64,000 bases of DNA from Ifrita kowaldi (GCA_013398055.1 VZRS01010632.1:1-64000); one strand, 5' to 3'; positions 1-26,455 are shown, numbered from the stretch's first letter. Notes: generated by a model from the letters alone, not told the origin. Translations and numbers: made by a program.

Positions 1-2039
1 CCCGGACCCGGCTGCCGTCGGGGGTCCCGGTGCCGGTCACACCCCGGGAAGGGAACACCTTCCTCTGCCCGCGCTCCACCCGGGGCCAAGCGACGACCCC
101 CGGTGGGTTCGGCTCGCTCGGGCGCTGTGCCCCACGCTGGAAGGGGGCCAAGCTGAGAACCCCCGCGCGTCTCGCTGGGGAGATTTCTCCCCCCATGCCC
201 TCTAATGTGTGGGGTCCTGCTGCCCAAGCCCCGGCACAGAGCAGGAACAGGCTGTGAGGGTCCAGGGGAGCACCCCCAAGACGGGGGTTACCAGTGGGGG
301 TCGGGGCCCCGCTGTGGGGCTGCTCTGGGGACAGGCTCAGTGCCCTTTAGCTGTGCAGGACATGGAAGGACACCCAGTTAGCAAAAGGGACACCACGGGG
401 ACAGGGGTTGCAGGGGACACGAAGCCCCCGTTGACCCTTGGCAGCAGCCAAGGATGGGAGCAGGGAACAGGTTTGGGAATGGGCAGAGGAAGAGATCCAA
501 GCTGTGCTCTGGGATCTGAACAAAACCTGCTTTTCCTATCACTGTGAATGCACCAAGTCCCAAAGATCAACAAATTCAGTTAAATCAAAGCAGGCACAAG
601 ACGAGAGGCAGCACCACACCCAGCGCATGGCACAGACGAGCCTGGGACCCTCCAGGGGAAGGCAGGCCTGAGATCTCCACTCAGGACTGCCCAGTTGCCC
701 AAAGCACTTCCAGTTCCTGCTGCTCTTGGCTGGCACCTGAATGGCAGCCCTGGCAAAGGCCAACAGCTTTAAACCCAGTGTTCTCAGCCCAGATTCAGAC
801 TTTTCCAGGGCACTCAGAGTTACCTGCCCATCTCAAAACACACAGAAAATCCTGCCAGCCACCAGCACCCATGGCAGACCCCAAATGCAGCCCCAAAGCC
901 CCTCGGGAGCTCAGCTGCTGGTCCCTGACACGGCTGGCCGTGGATCCCTTCTCGGTTAAACATCCCGGCGAGCTGGTGGCAGTTTGGCTTCCTGCAGAGC
1001 CAGGCAGAGGGAAGGGAAGGGAAAAGCCCCGCGGCTCGGCAGGGAACAGCCTGCGCCCGCCGGAGGGAGTGAGTGTTGGGAGCTACGCAGGCTAAACTCT
1101 CGATAAAACCATTCCTGCGCCGTGGGACAGGAGCAGCTCGGGGCCAGGATGGCAGCGCAGCACCCTCAGAGCCCCCCTGCCCTCTGGGGGACGGGGCAGA
1201 GCCACAGCCAGGGGTGGGATGCTGGGAATCAGTCACCTAAAGGGAGCAGGAAACCTCTCCGTGCGTTGGATGGGAGGCTGGGAATGAGCACGCGATGGCC
1301 ACGCGGGGTTTGCTGTGGACACACGGCAGCCTGAGCACAACCTAGAGAAGGGAGGACTGAAAAATCCCAAAAAGCCCCTTCGTGGCTCCCAGGCTGGAGC
1401 CCTCAGCCCAGCCGAGCAAATTCCCAGTTCCGCTCCCACGTGCTGAGGCTGCACAGCCATGGCAGCTCCCTCACACCTGTCTGGCACTGTGTGAATCCTC
1501 TGTGTGAGGGTGAGGGGCTCCCCAGCTCTGCTGTGCCCCGCACCCAGAGGTCTGTAGGGTGCAGGGACCGGGGTGCTGGTGAGTGCTCCCCCTGTGCCCG
1601 GCTTTCCCACCTCTGAGGGTGAGGGGCACATGCCCACCAGGTCCCTGCACCCATAGGTGCCCCCGTCCTTCACACCACAGCGGGTCCCTGATCACCCCAA
1701 AACTCTCCAGATCCTGGGTGATGGAAGAGACACCAAACCACCCCCCCTCGGGGCTGAGGGACCGTGCAGAGCCTCTGCCAGCCCCAAGCAGCCACCAGGA
1801 CGTGTCTCACACCCGCCGTGCCCCCCAGGCTGCGCTCCCACCGCTGCCCCTTCACAGGCTCCTGCCCAGGGCAGTTTGTGGGAGGCTCTGCAGGTGCCAG
1901 GGGAGAGCGGGAGCCGGGCTGAGCGCCCGGACCCCCCGGCACGGGCTGTGACACCCCCGCCCTGAGCCAGCCTGGGAACAGCCTGGCTCCTGTTCCCAGA
2001 AGGTCCCCTTTCCCTTTCAAGTGGGCTGGTGAGCTTTGA

Positions 2040-2165
2040 CTTGGTCTTTGCACAGGCTTCATGGCATCGCATGATAATAATGTTCTGTCACAGTGGGTGA
2101 CCTGGACCTTGTCCTGTTTCCACACATTTGGAACCACCTGGCTAATGAAGTGGATATCGTTTTCT
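2040..2165. promoter_or_regulatory. candidate conserved non-coding element
   Basis: An AT-richer island in GC-rich flanks, with GATAATAAT-like and CTAATGAAG homeodomain-type cores and no coding potential. Its base composition differs sharply from its surroundings, which is why it stands out. Conservation cannot be tested from one sequence. Confidence 0.2.
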
Positions 2166-4194
2166 GGTCCATCTCTCTCACCCCGTTGCTCTTCCCCCTT
2201 CCTCCACGCCCCGCTCCTCTGAGCGATGTCAGGAGCCTCGCTGCAAGCGGCCTTTTCCCATCGTTGTCCGGCACAGCTCATTAACTCCTCTCAGCAGAAG
2301 AGCGTGGTCATTACGGCTCGGGGGGCCGTGGGTGCCCCGCGGGGCTGGGAGCACATAGTTTCCCAGCCCCAGCCCGGCGGGAGCATCAGCCCGAGCCTTC
2401 AGCGGGAGGTGACTGCGGCTGGGAACGCAGGGCGGCTGCACCGGGAGGGTTTTTTTAATCTGAGCATGCTCTGCTCTGCCCCTCAACCCTCCGAAGCCGC
2501 CTGGTTTGCAGCCAGCCCGCATTGGCCAGCAGCTCCCCGGGCTGGAATGGCCTCACCTCCCTCTCCCCATCATCTCAGAGACGCCAGGGACCAAACCAGC
2601 AGCCCATCCCTTCCCATTGTCCGCACGGAGGGAATAACCCTCCCGCTGCAACTGCCTCGTCCAGGCGGTCCCTTTCCCGCGGCCACATCCTCCTCCATCA
2701 CCACAGAGGGGCCAGCAGCGTTTGCCCTGAGCCAGGCTGCAGCTCCCACTTGGCAGCGAAGCCATCGGTGCCAGCCGCCACCGCAGGGCCGGCGCGGGGT
2801 CAGCCGCGGGCACGGCTCACGGCACGGGGGACTTTGCTCCGGGCAGCGCACGGCTGCGTCTGGCAGAGGAGCCGGATGCCAGGGCACCCCCGCGTCCCGG
2901 CTGGGGCAGCCTCGTGCCCACCCTGGCACCAGGCAGAGCGGGGACACGGGAGCCACGGGGCACTGGTGGGACTTTTCCTGCGAGCCACGGGGGCGGGCAC
3001 AGCGCCGGGGGATTTCTGCCACGGACGCGCTTACGCATTTCGTATCTGCCTCTCATTTTTTCCTTACAGTTTCATTTAACGCCTGAGCGCGTGCAGACAC
3101 CGCCTCTGACCTCGCGGGCAGTGGGCAAGAGAGTTCCCACCAAAACAGGCCCATTAAACCCCCTCACGGAGATTTTTTTCTCCTCTGCCCCCACTTGCGC
3201 TGAGATTTTTGCATTCCCTGCCTGCCTCCGCCTCCCCCACACCGAGGTGATGTAATGTTTTGAAGGCTTCTCCCATCCCCACCTTTATTAAATATGACCG
3301 GCGGTTGATCCCCGCGCGGGGCGAAGGGAAGCTGTGGTTTCGGGAGGGATCAGACATGAAAGGAAGAGCTGCCCGCCCTGCGTGGGGCTCGCTCAGCAGG
3401 GCCATGGGGAGCCTTCGCACCCCACCAGCCCCATATTCACAGCCTCCAACACCACAGAGGTGCCACTTTCACCCTCCAGGGCGGTCAGGTGTGTTGGCAC
3501 TTTGGTTTGGGATGCAAATGATCTTTTTGCTTTTCTTCTCCCTCCCAGCTCATGGACAGAGCCCTGGCTCTCCCTCTGTAGAGCGTCTGGGAGAGAGGCT
3601 CAGTCGTAGGGGTCTGGTGCCACAGCTCTGGGCTGAGCCCTGCTGTCCCTGTCATTTGCAGTCCCCAGCACAGAGACCCCACTGACACCCTACAGGTGCC
3701 CCATCACAGGCTGTGCTGCACAAGGGAAGGGACAAGTCCGAGCTGTCACCGAGCTGCAGAGTGAGGCTTTGGTGTGGAAATGACTCTTCTTCCACCTGCG
3801 AGCCCCATGCTCCAAGCGCAGCGAACGTGAACCTGGGCATGATCCAGGAAGAGATGCTCCGGGACAGTTCAGCCTTGAAGGGGATGGATTTATCCCCATC
3901 TGGTGTCCACCATGTCCGGTGTCACCCCACAGGAGCACTCGGGCAGGGCTGGCAGCAGTGTCAGCACCGGGGACCCAACAGGGAGCCCCCACGTTGCCCC
4001 TCCAGCCGTGTGGGTGCACCCATGGTGGGGACATCCATCGCCCTGGGGACATCCATCAGCCCAGTGCCCTCACCCAGAGCCCTCACCAGGCACAGGTGGA
4101 GGAGACGAGGCAGGAGCTGGGGCCGGCACACGGAGGGGACAGGAGGCACCCGGGATCTGCTGGGCTGGGGCACAGGGCGGGCAGGAGGACACCC

Positions 4195-4345
4195 GGCAGC
4201 AGCGTTTGTCTGTCACACCGATAATTAATGTTTCTCCCTTACACTTTGCAAATAACTCGCGACTCTCTTTGTCTGGTGATAAATGGCCCCTTTGAAGTTC
4301 TCCTTTCTCAAAAGCAAAGCAAAGAAACACTTTCATAATCCGTCT
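4195..4345. promoter_or_regulatory. candidate conserved non-coding element
   Basis: A low-GC island with GATAATTAATG near 4220 (a double TAAT homeodomain core) and several CAAAG/TTTG cores of the TCF or SOX type. There is no reading frame of interest. Regulatory function is inferred from composition and motif density only. Confidence 0.25.
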
Positions 4346-5954
4346 TCACCTCCCATCCTGTGCCGAGGCTCTGCTGCTCTGGGGGGGCACTGGGGGGCTG
4401 GTGGCCCCTCACCTGCAGGTGGGACCCCTCTGGGGCTGCTTGGTGTCCCCTTACTCTGCCAGGGGGACAGGCACTGGGGCTCAGGACCACCTCAGCTTGT
4501 CCCATGGCCATGACAATGTGTCCTTCTGCACTGGTGGCCTTCCCACCAAGTCCCCTCCCCAGTAGTATGCCCCCAGCCCACTCTGGGTCGCCCCCAAAAC
4601 CTCAGACCCCTCATTTTCAGAGCCAGGGAGCTTCCCTCAAGCTCCCCAGGACTTGTGCTGGAGGGGAGGGCTGGAGCTGGGCAGCCGTGGGGGAGCAGGG
4701 AGCCACTGCGGGGTGTTTGGGGCTGCAGGGGTGCGGACGTGACCCAGCACCCACCGCGAGCCACACACACGTCCCCCCGCAGCTCCAGCTCACACTCAGG
4801 TTCTGCTTCGCTGCCACAGCAAAACAAGTTCTGCTGGGCTATAAAAAGGCGCTGGAAGCGGGGCAGGCCGGGAGAGCGGTCGGAATCCATGCCAGAGCTC
4901 TTGCAGGTTGTCACTGGCTTACGTGTCAGGGCAAACAATGCTATCTGCCCATGGGATCGCGGCACAAGGAACACCACAACAGCGGCCCAAACCCCAAACA
5001 CGGGGTCACGGGGCAGAGCCGGGCAGGCAGCGGGTCCCCGAGCGGAGCCGGGCTGCCCCGTGCCCGCGGGGACCGTCCCACGCGGGGCTGTGCCCGATGG
5101 CGAGTGTGGCACTGGCCCGGTGGCTCCTCCCGTTGCACCCCGGTCCCGGTGCCGGGCAGGGTGCCCTGCTGGCCACCGTGTCCCCACAGGGGCAGGCATT
5201 GCACGGATGCCATTCTGCTTTGCCGCGCGTCCTCTGACTCTTTATTAATTTCAAGACAAAGAGGAGGGAAGCGAGCTGGAACCGGCGCGGAGGTGGGGTT
5301 GTTTTCTGGGAAAACAAAAGCAGCGTGGCCAGTGCCAAGGCCCAGGGGATGCTCGGGACTGGAGGAGCTCCCTGAGGACAGGGATCCCAAATTTGGGGCA
5401 GCTTCAGTGCAATTCCCAGTTGCACTACAGGGAAGCCCCAACCCAAACCTTGACCAGCCCCACCGTCCCACGTGTCACCCCATGGCTGTGGGTGTCTGTG
5501 TCACTCGCCCCTGCGTGTGAAGATGATGGTACCAGACACGCTCTGGGCAAGGGCTCCCCACTGGTAGCTCCCCAGGCTGAGGGCAAGAACTGCCACAATG
5601 GAACCAGAGAATTTCAAAAAGTTCTGTGAAAAGTAAAATCCAGCTCTCCGCAGGCAGCGCAGTGAGGTGCAAGTGGAAGAGGGGAGCAAGGAAATGCTGT
5701 CAAAGACTGGCAACAACTTCCCACCTGTGGCTTCCCCCCATGGGCACAGCCAAGCTCACTCCAGCCCCCATTACAGGTGGGACCCCCACTCCAAGCACAT
5801 TTCTCTGCACTGGGTTCCCTCCCTGGGAGGGTCCAGCCCCAGCCCCCAGCAGGGTCCCCGCCGGGCCGTGGGGGGAGCCGGGAGGGCAAAAATCAAAAGC
5901 AAATTGCGGGAGTCAATGGTGCGGAGCCGCGGGCGGCCTCAGCGGCTGCCGTGT

Positions 5955-6080
5955 GACTTTGATTCCCCTATCATAACCCCGAATTAAAAATTCAAGCAAT
6001 TACTTGCATGGCTTCCCCCCGATTACGCTGGGCCTCGCGTTCATTAATGCGGGCGCACAGAGAAAAGCCATTAAGGGCGG
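5955..6080. promoter_or_regulatory. candidate conserved non-coding element
   Basis: A sharply bounded AT-rich island in very GC-rich DNA. It holds repeated homeodomain-type cores: GAATTAAAAATT, GCAATTAC, CGATTAC, CATTAATG and CATTAAG. Such clustering is typical of developmental enhancers, but no target gene can be named from this window. Confidence 0.3.
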
Positions 6081-7581
6081 GTGGTGGGGACGGTTTCGCT
6101 GAGAACAGTTCCGCTCCAGGAAGGAGCTGGGCCAAAGCCGAATTTCACACATCTCCGAGGCCGCCCAAGCACAGCCGGGACCCTGAAAGCCGCCTTTGTC
6201 CCTGGGATGGGTCCCCATGGGATGGGTGGCACGCAGAGGTGCATTGCCTGGGCAGGCAGCCTGCTAAAAGCATCAGCCCAGTGGCGGCAGCGGCGAGGGG
6301 ACTGACCCGAGCCACGGCGATGTTTCCGGCAGCGCCGGGCTGGTCGCCCCCCAAAATATTTACCCAGCCCAGCCCTGCCGGTGTGGGAGCAGGGCACGGG
6401 GCGGCAGGAACGGGGGTGGTTGTTGAATCACCCAGCCCGTCGCAGCCCTCTGCACGTGGGCCAGCGCTCGAGCAAGATGCGGCAAGCCTCCCACCCTGCA
6501 AGCCCGGGTTTATGAGCAAATTGCAAGTTCCACATAGTTTTCCCTCCCATTCCAGTGCAAACGTTTCTCCTGCTGCTCCAGGAGCGGGGACTGGGGACGT
6601 CGCCTTCGGCAGGACTCCTGCCCAGGCTGTGCCCCCCGTGCCCCCGCGGGAACCCCCCGCCTGCGGCTGCCACCGTGCCAGCGTGCTGAGCGTGCCGCTG
6701 CTCCACCGCTGGGCCATCAAGGAAATCTGCCGGACTGAAAAAATACCAGCACGTCTAGACTGAAATACCAGTCTGGGCTCCCGGGAAGCCAGAGGACCCC
6801 CCCGGAGCAGCGTGGGCTCCCTTTTCCCGGGGGTGGCACAGGAAGGCATGACCCCAGGGACAGTCCTGCTCCCCGGGGCTCTCTAAGCCCCTTTAGCATC
6901 TCCGTCCCCATCCCCGCTTGGCGCTGCGGTGCCCAGAGCCTTGGGGTGTCCACGGGTTTCTTCCACACTCCTTTCCTCCTTGCCCACACCCTTCCTGCTG
7001 GGATCCCTCCTGCAAGAGGCTTTAGCCCCCTGGGAGCGGAGGCTGGTGTGCCAGCCAGGTCAGGCCACCGAGGGTCGGGCTGTGCCCACATCCCCTCGCC
7101 GGCCGTCCCCTCCTCCGTGCGGGCGCTGCCGGCTCCATCCATCAGCCCGAGGGGGAGCGCCGGGAGGCTGCAGAGGGGAGAAAAGGAAAACAGACAGGAT
7201 AAAAATCACCGAATTAGTGGGTCCCAGGGAGGGACGGCCTGCGAGATAGCGCGGAGCCATTTTTTATGGGAGAGACAGCAGGCATGAACTGAGCATCAGC
7301 CTCTTCCCTTTGACCCCGCCACTGGAAGTCACCCCTGCCTTCGCCACCCCATTGCTCAGTCGCTGACACCGGAGTCACAGCCCCAGGGGCTGCCCGGAGG
7401 GAGCACCCGCATCCCTGGGGCCAAAACCACCGACCCCACCCGCGGCTGTGCACCGGGAGGGAAAATGTTCCATTTATCAGCCGGGGAACGCGCTGTGCCG
7501 GCACCGCTCGGATCCCGGGGCTGCGGCGTGGGCTGGGGGTGCACGGGCTGGCGACACTCATGTCCTGCCGGGGGACCCAGC

Positions 7582-7750
7582 GAGGGGACAGCCAGGAGCA
7601 CACCGAGGGGACAGCCAGGACAGCACCGAGGGGACAGCCAGGAGCGCACCGAGGGGACAGCCAGGACAGCACCGAGGGGACAGCCAGGGCCCCAGCGAGG
7701 GGACAGCCAGGACAGCACCGAGGGGACAGCCAGGAGCGCACCGAGGGGAC
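7582..7750. repeat. 23-bp minisatellite, about 7.3 units
   Basis: The unit begins GAGGGGACAGCCAGGA and is exactly 23 bases long: seven full units plus 8 bases account for the 169-base span. Two versions of the unit ending (GCACACC or GCGCACC against CAGCACC) alternate in the first four units, so a two-unit higher-order step seems to have been copied. Frames across it give repetitive Gly-, Arg- and Gln-rich peptides, which I regard as spurious. Confidence 0.9.
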
Positions 7751-7899
7751 ACGAGCAAGCGGAGCCGCCGCCGCTGCCGGTGCCGGTGCCGTGCCCGGGG
7801 ACGTGGTGCCACCTCGTGGCCCCGTGACCGGGGCCGCTGCCGGGCCCGCCGGACACGGAGGCGGCTGCCTTGGGATGCTCAAGGGCGCAACAGCCGCAG

Positions 7900-8010
7900 G
7901 GTCTCCGGTAAATCACTGTCTTTGCTCCCCGGTCATAGATATAGTTGTTGGAGGGAAGGAAAAAAATTAATTTAACAATAAAAATGACAATCAAAACAGC
8001 TCGGTGCAGG
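7900..8010. promoter_or_regulatory. candidate conserved non-coding element
   Basis: An AT-rich island next to the minisatellite, with AAATTAATTTAAC, AACAATAAAAATGAC and CAATCAAAAC (homeodomain, SOX and TCF/HNF-type cores). It has no coding potential. Function is inferred from composition and motifs only. Confidence 0.25.
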
Positions 8011-8289
8011 TGACGGGGGTGTTTAACAGCCCCCAGGGACGCTGTAAGTGACCCACTGGGGTGGTCCTTGCCGGGTTGCCCAGGGCAGAGCCCACCACCG
8101 CAGGTGTCCCCAGGGGAACCCGCGGGGCTGCAGGTGGGCGACAAGCCCAGGGAAACGCTGCCTCGGGGGCTGCTCGGCCGCAGCAGACATCCCCGGGCTG
8201 GGCACTAAAGCCCTTTTGTTTTCCCCACCCAGTGACCCCGCGGAAGAACAGGCGGATTGTCTTTCAAACGGAGCCGATGCGGAGCTTGA

Positions 8290-8425
8290 ATGTCCCTTGC
8301 CACCTTGGCTATAAATCATCCTGCATGTGATAAGGTAATTACCTTCTCCTTGGAACTATTCATAGGAAAACCTATAAAGGGCCTGGCTTGTAAACACAAC
8401 AATAAAGAGGCAGTACAATAAAACC
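8290..8425. promoter_or_regulatory. candidate enhancer with 14-bp palindrome
   Basis: Contains the perfect palindrome AAGGTAATTACCTT around 8333-8346, centred on a TAATTA homeodomain dimer site. It is followed by a TGTAAACA forkhead core and by CAATAAAG and CAATAAAA, which resemble posterior HOX/CDX or SOX sites. Flanks are GC-rich. This is the densest motif cluster in the first 10 kb, but function is inferred. Confidence 0.35.
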
Positions 8426-10130
8426 TTGGCCGGGGTGGGGAAGGTGCTGCCTTTCCCCGGCCCCGAGCACCTCGTGCCTCACCAGGCCCTGGAGGATGGA
8501 GGCTGCGTCCAGCCCTGCAGCCCTCGTTGGCAGCGAGGGGTGGCACAGGGCACACACAGCCCACGATGCTGTGCCAGGCACCAAACAGAGCATCTGACAC
8601 CGAAAAGATGTGTAAAATCATCACTGACCTCCGAATCAGGCAGGAGAGCACAGCCCCAGCTCCCTCAGCTCTGCACCCAGGTGCAGCCAGCAGCAGCAGA
8701 AGTAGCTGGGGGGGGACCATGCCCAGGCACAGCTGAACCCCATAACTGACCCCACACAGAGGCTTTTTATTTGTTACCCAGAGAAATTTGGCCTCACTGC
8801 CACACCTGCCCCCTCCACGTGTGTGTCCCCCCAGCAATGCTCCTGTGCTACACAGCTCCTGATGGAAGGCAGGTGATGTTTATCTCAGCTTCAGAAGATG
8901 CTGACTGGAGTTAGTTCCAACAGCCACAGCAAAAAACAGCTCCTGCCTCTCTGCTGTCCCCTGGACCTGCACCCCTTTGTCCCCAGAGGGTCAGCTAAGG
9001 GTGATGCCCTATTGGGAATCACAGCAGCTCCCATCTGCCATCTGGGGTGCATAAAAACAGGGATTCCTCGGTTCAGAGAACACCGTGACACAGGATGGGG
9101 CTGCTGGAGCACACTCAGCTCGGGTACACCCTGTTCCCAAGTCCCACAGCTGCCTGAGGACCAGCATTCCAGCTGGTACAGGACAGAGGCAGCTCTAGAG
9201 ATGTCAGCAAATTGGGAAGGAAATCCAGGCCGAGTTGTGCTTTCAGTGGCCATGGGACAGATTTCTCCCCAAGGCAGGGGCAGGTGTGGGAGCTCAAAGC
9301 TGGGTTCAGGTACAGGTACAGCTGCAGCAGCCAGAGAGAAAAGGAGCAAATGAAGCTGAAGTGCAAATGTGCCACTTGAAGCAGAGCCGGGACGGGGCCC
9401 AGCAGGGATGCTCAGCTCTGCCTCCATCCCAGGGTTTCCAGCACTGGCACAAGCCTGACCACACACACCAGGCTGGGACAGCAGCAGAAGTCATCCCTGG
9501 CAGAGAACTGGCCCCATCCACCAGCTGGAAAAGGCTCCATTACTCTGGGAAGTTTTGGATACTCTCAGCACTTCAGGCCTGCTGCAGCCAGCATGAGGGT
9601 GGAAGAACAAAGCAGATGAATTTTGTATCCCCCAGAGGTTTTATGACAGGCAGGGCTTGCCCTGAGCTCTGTTCAAACATCCAGCCCGGGGTTAGGACAG
9701 CAGGCACTTAACTCTGAGTGCCCCAGAGCCCTGCTCATTCCTGGAGGTGCTGATTTGTCCCCAGCAACATCAGAGAGCTCAGTGCTCCCCCGGCTATCAG
9801 CAGAGTAAGCACAGAGCAAACACAGAGTAAGTAACAGCAGTGGGAAGGAATGGAAGGGGACAGAACTCCAGAACCAGAAACGAATCCATGTGCTGTTAGA
9901 ACATCACTGCACCTCCCACAGAGGTGCTTGAAGAGCCAAAATTCCAGCCTTGGAGAACCTACTTTGAATTTTCTGCCTTAGGCAGCATGGTACCATCTAC
10001 CTGGAAACAAGGAATTTTGGGTTTTTTGGAAGACAGGATGAGTGGAGGCAGCAGGGAGGCACAGGCCAGGTGTCCGGCACCGGGAACACAGACAGGTAAA
10101 GGCAAAGGGTGTTTGCTCTAAGCTGTTCTT

Positions 10131-10566
10131 CAAATATTGGCGTATTTGGGTTTATTGCAGGAACACAAGAGTGACAACATTTGCAGTGCTCTGAAAAACA
10201 AAATTCTTCCAGCCCCCTGCTTTACAAACATGATTCTGGATCCTGCAGCAATAGGAACAAAATGCTTTGAGATAAGCTGAGGGAACAGGCAGCTTTATAA
10301 AACACACAGAGGAGGAAAAGGCGTTTGTTTTCCAAGTGGCGATGCTGCGACAGCGAAGTGCACAAACCAACCCCAGGGAGGGCAACAGCAGAGTTCACCA
10401 AACACAACAATAAAAAATGATAATAATATAAAAATGATGTCCTAGAGGCATTATTAATAAACTCTGAAATAAAATATTTAATAACAGCAGCAGGAAGCTT
10501 TTCCTCTGGATGCCCCGTGCAAGGGGACACAGTTGGAAGTTCTGGTCACTGCAATGGGCGTTTCCT
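10131..10566 (-). other. HEATR6: HEATR6 3' UTR (approximate end)
   Basis: AT-rich DNA directly after the HEATR6 stop codon. An AATAAA poly(A) signal on the minus strand at 10151-10156 gives a 3' UTR of about 0.4 kb. The exact cleavage site is estimated. Confidence 0.5.
10151..10156 (-). terminator. HEATR6: candidate poly(A) signal of HEATR6
   Basis: Minus-strand AATAAA, about 410 bases after the HEATR6 stop codon. It is the first canonical signal I found beyond the stop in the correct orientation. Confidence 0.45.
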
Positions 10567-24815
<14,249 letters not shown>

Positions 24816-25244
24816 TCAGTTTATTATTTAGGGACTACAAAGACAATAACAACGGCTCAAGGAAAATATTAAGTTAGAGCAAGGAACAGAAGAGGATTAT
24901 CCAAAAATCAATTAATTTCAAAGCGCAAAGTGAGCCCGCTTTGGAAATAAAATTAAAACAAACCACTGTAATAATGAAGTACTATATGTTGCCAATGGAG
25001 CAGCATCTATACTGCACATCTAGAGTGCTCAGCTTTGAAGGGCTTGCTTTAACGCTTAAAAAACTACTGTTTTTTCAACACCAGACAACGAAAATTGCCG
25101 AGTCCCACAGTCCCACCTACTGGTGTCACCCACCACCTCCACCCGGCAGCGCTTTGGCACAGGGCAGCAGGGCTCAGTCACCAAGGAGCCGCAGAAAGGA
25201 CCCGGGGGTGGGCACAGCGGGGAAAACACCGACCCACGCGTGTC

Positions 25245-25245
25245 N
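25245..25245. other. single N, probable contig join
   Basis: One undetermined base in CpG-rich DNA where HEATR6 exon 1 would be expected. Other single N characters in this window mark real breaks of continuity, so this one probably stands for a gap of unknown length. Confidence 0.6.
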
Positions 25246-25424
25246 CCTGCGGCAGGTGGCGGTGCCCGCCCGCCTGTGGGACACGGCCCCGGGGCTGCGG
25301 GCTGTGGGAAACAACAGCGAGTGTTCAACCGCAGTCACCCAGGGTGGAAACGTCCCCCGAGAACAACCCGGCCCTGCCAAGGCCGCCGCTGATCCATGTC
25401 CCCAAGTGCCACATTCACACGGCT

Positions 25425-25530
25425 TTTAAATCCCCCCAGGGATGGGGACTCCAGCACCGCCCCGGGCAGCTCTGCCAGGGCTGGACAGTCCTTTCTGCGG
25501 AGAAATTTTCCCGGTATCCGATCTGAACGT
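25425..25530 (-). mobile_element. decayed CR1 fragment, antisense
   Basis: CCCAGGGATGGGGACTCCAG, GCTCTGCCAGGG and GGAGAAATTTTCCCGG follow the order of the inverted CR1 element at 12955-13207, but with many CpG-type substitutions. Confidence 0.6.
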
Positions 25531-26065
25531 CCCGTGGCGCGGGGGATGCGATGGCTGTGACCCGAAATCGGGGCTGCTGTGCTGTAACAGGCTGCTCGTG
25601 TCGCACACCCCTGTCCCAGCTCTGACCGTACCCGCTTCAGGCCAGACACAGGACTGCCGTCGTGCAGCACTGGGGACACTGGGAGCCCTGGGGACACTGG
25701 GAGCCCTGGGGAAACTGGGACCAGTGGTTGTGAACAGGAACCCGCTCCCCTTAAGGTCATTAATCCGATGGGATCTGCAGCTCACTGGCATTAACATCTC
25801 GCTGACGGGTAACATGGAATTAACAGTTGGGCTCCCACCATTCCCTGTGGACAGGGAATGATCCGGGAAGAGCAGCCAAGGACTGGAAAGCCGTGGTGGA
25901 TGGGGACATTCACTCGAACGGGGCTGAGCCAAGTGTTCCTGCCTTGCTGTACGTACATGGACTGCTGCCAACACTGGATCCTCACCACCTGGGAAGGAAC
26001 AGGAGGGCTCCAGGACCAGGACACGGTGCCTTTTCCTTCCATGTCACATCCAGGCAAAGCCTTAC

Positions 26066-26160
26066 CTCTGGTTTACCTTCCTTGCATTTCCTTATCACAC
26101 TGACCGTCTTGAGTAAGAAAAGTACGTTCTGTGCCACCAGTGCCACGGCCTTGGCATCCT
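26066..26160 (-). other. unassigned exon-like open frame
   Basis: A minus-strand frame reads DAKAVALVAQNVLFLL to KCKEGKPE and ends at a good donor (GTAAGG). It is in phase 0, so it could be spliced in frame to HEATR6 exon 2. It does not resemble the human HEATR6 N-terminus, and the upstream acceptor lacks a clear pyrimidine tract. It could be an alternative 5' exon or chance. Confidence 0.2.
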
Positions 26161-26331
26161 TCTGTACCCTGGGCTGGCTGGTTATGGGTAATTGCTCTGC
26201 TCCTTCCCTTTATCGTTCCATTTATCCTGTGCTGCTTGTTCCTCAAAAGTCCCTAAAGGCCTCTGAGGCAGGCACAGGGAAACACAGTGCAGAGACAGCC
26301 CCAGGCATGTTATTATTGTGCAGGGATGATT

Positions 26332-26455
26332 ATCATAGAATGACAGAATATCCTGAGTTGGAAGGGACCCACAAGGATCGTCGGAGTCCTGAGAGATTTT
26401 AGAGAGCTCTGTGCCAGCCCAGCCCGGACATTGCTCCAGGGAGAGCAGCTGCTTG
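26332..26455 (-). mobile_element. CR1 3' end fragment, antisense
   Basis: ATCATAGAATGACAGAATAT, GAGTTGGAAGGGACCCACAA and GGATCGTCGGAGTCC are the inverted end of a CR1 element. It is truncated. Confidence 0.8.

Larger units (their letters stand above)
1..7580. other. GC-rich intergenic DNA, no gene recognised
   Basis: Open frames on both strands here are short, overlap each other in several frames and are rich in Pro, Gly, Arg, Ser and Ala, as expected when stop codons are rare in GC-rich DNA. I recognised no protein family, and no series of exons with splice sites in matching phase. Short AT-rich islands inside this stretch are listed separately as possible regulatory DNA. The stretch lies downstream of the HEATR6 3' end. 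Confidence 0.6.
7751..10130. other. intergenic DNA downstream of HEATR6
   Basis: No gene was recognised. GC content falls towards the HEATR6 3' end. Two AT-rich candidate regulatory islands (7900-8010 and 8290-8425) are listed separately. The remainder is plain spacer with no clear repeat. Confidence 0.55.

Noticed and set aside
1583..3086. Several 100-286 residue frames in the first 3 kb.
   Set aside because: Overlapping frames in all phases with biased composition from GC-rich DNA; no domain, no consistent exon structure.
7582..7750. CRISPR-like array of short direct repeats.
   Set aside because: The units are contiguous with no unique spacers, and the window is clearly vertebrate nuclear DNA.
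7448..7975. Repetitive Gly/Arg/Gln-rich proteins over the 23-bp repeat.
   Set aside because: Every frame on both strands is open because the unit contains no stop codon; there is no start context, splice signal or non-repeat domain.
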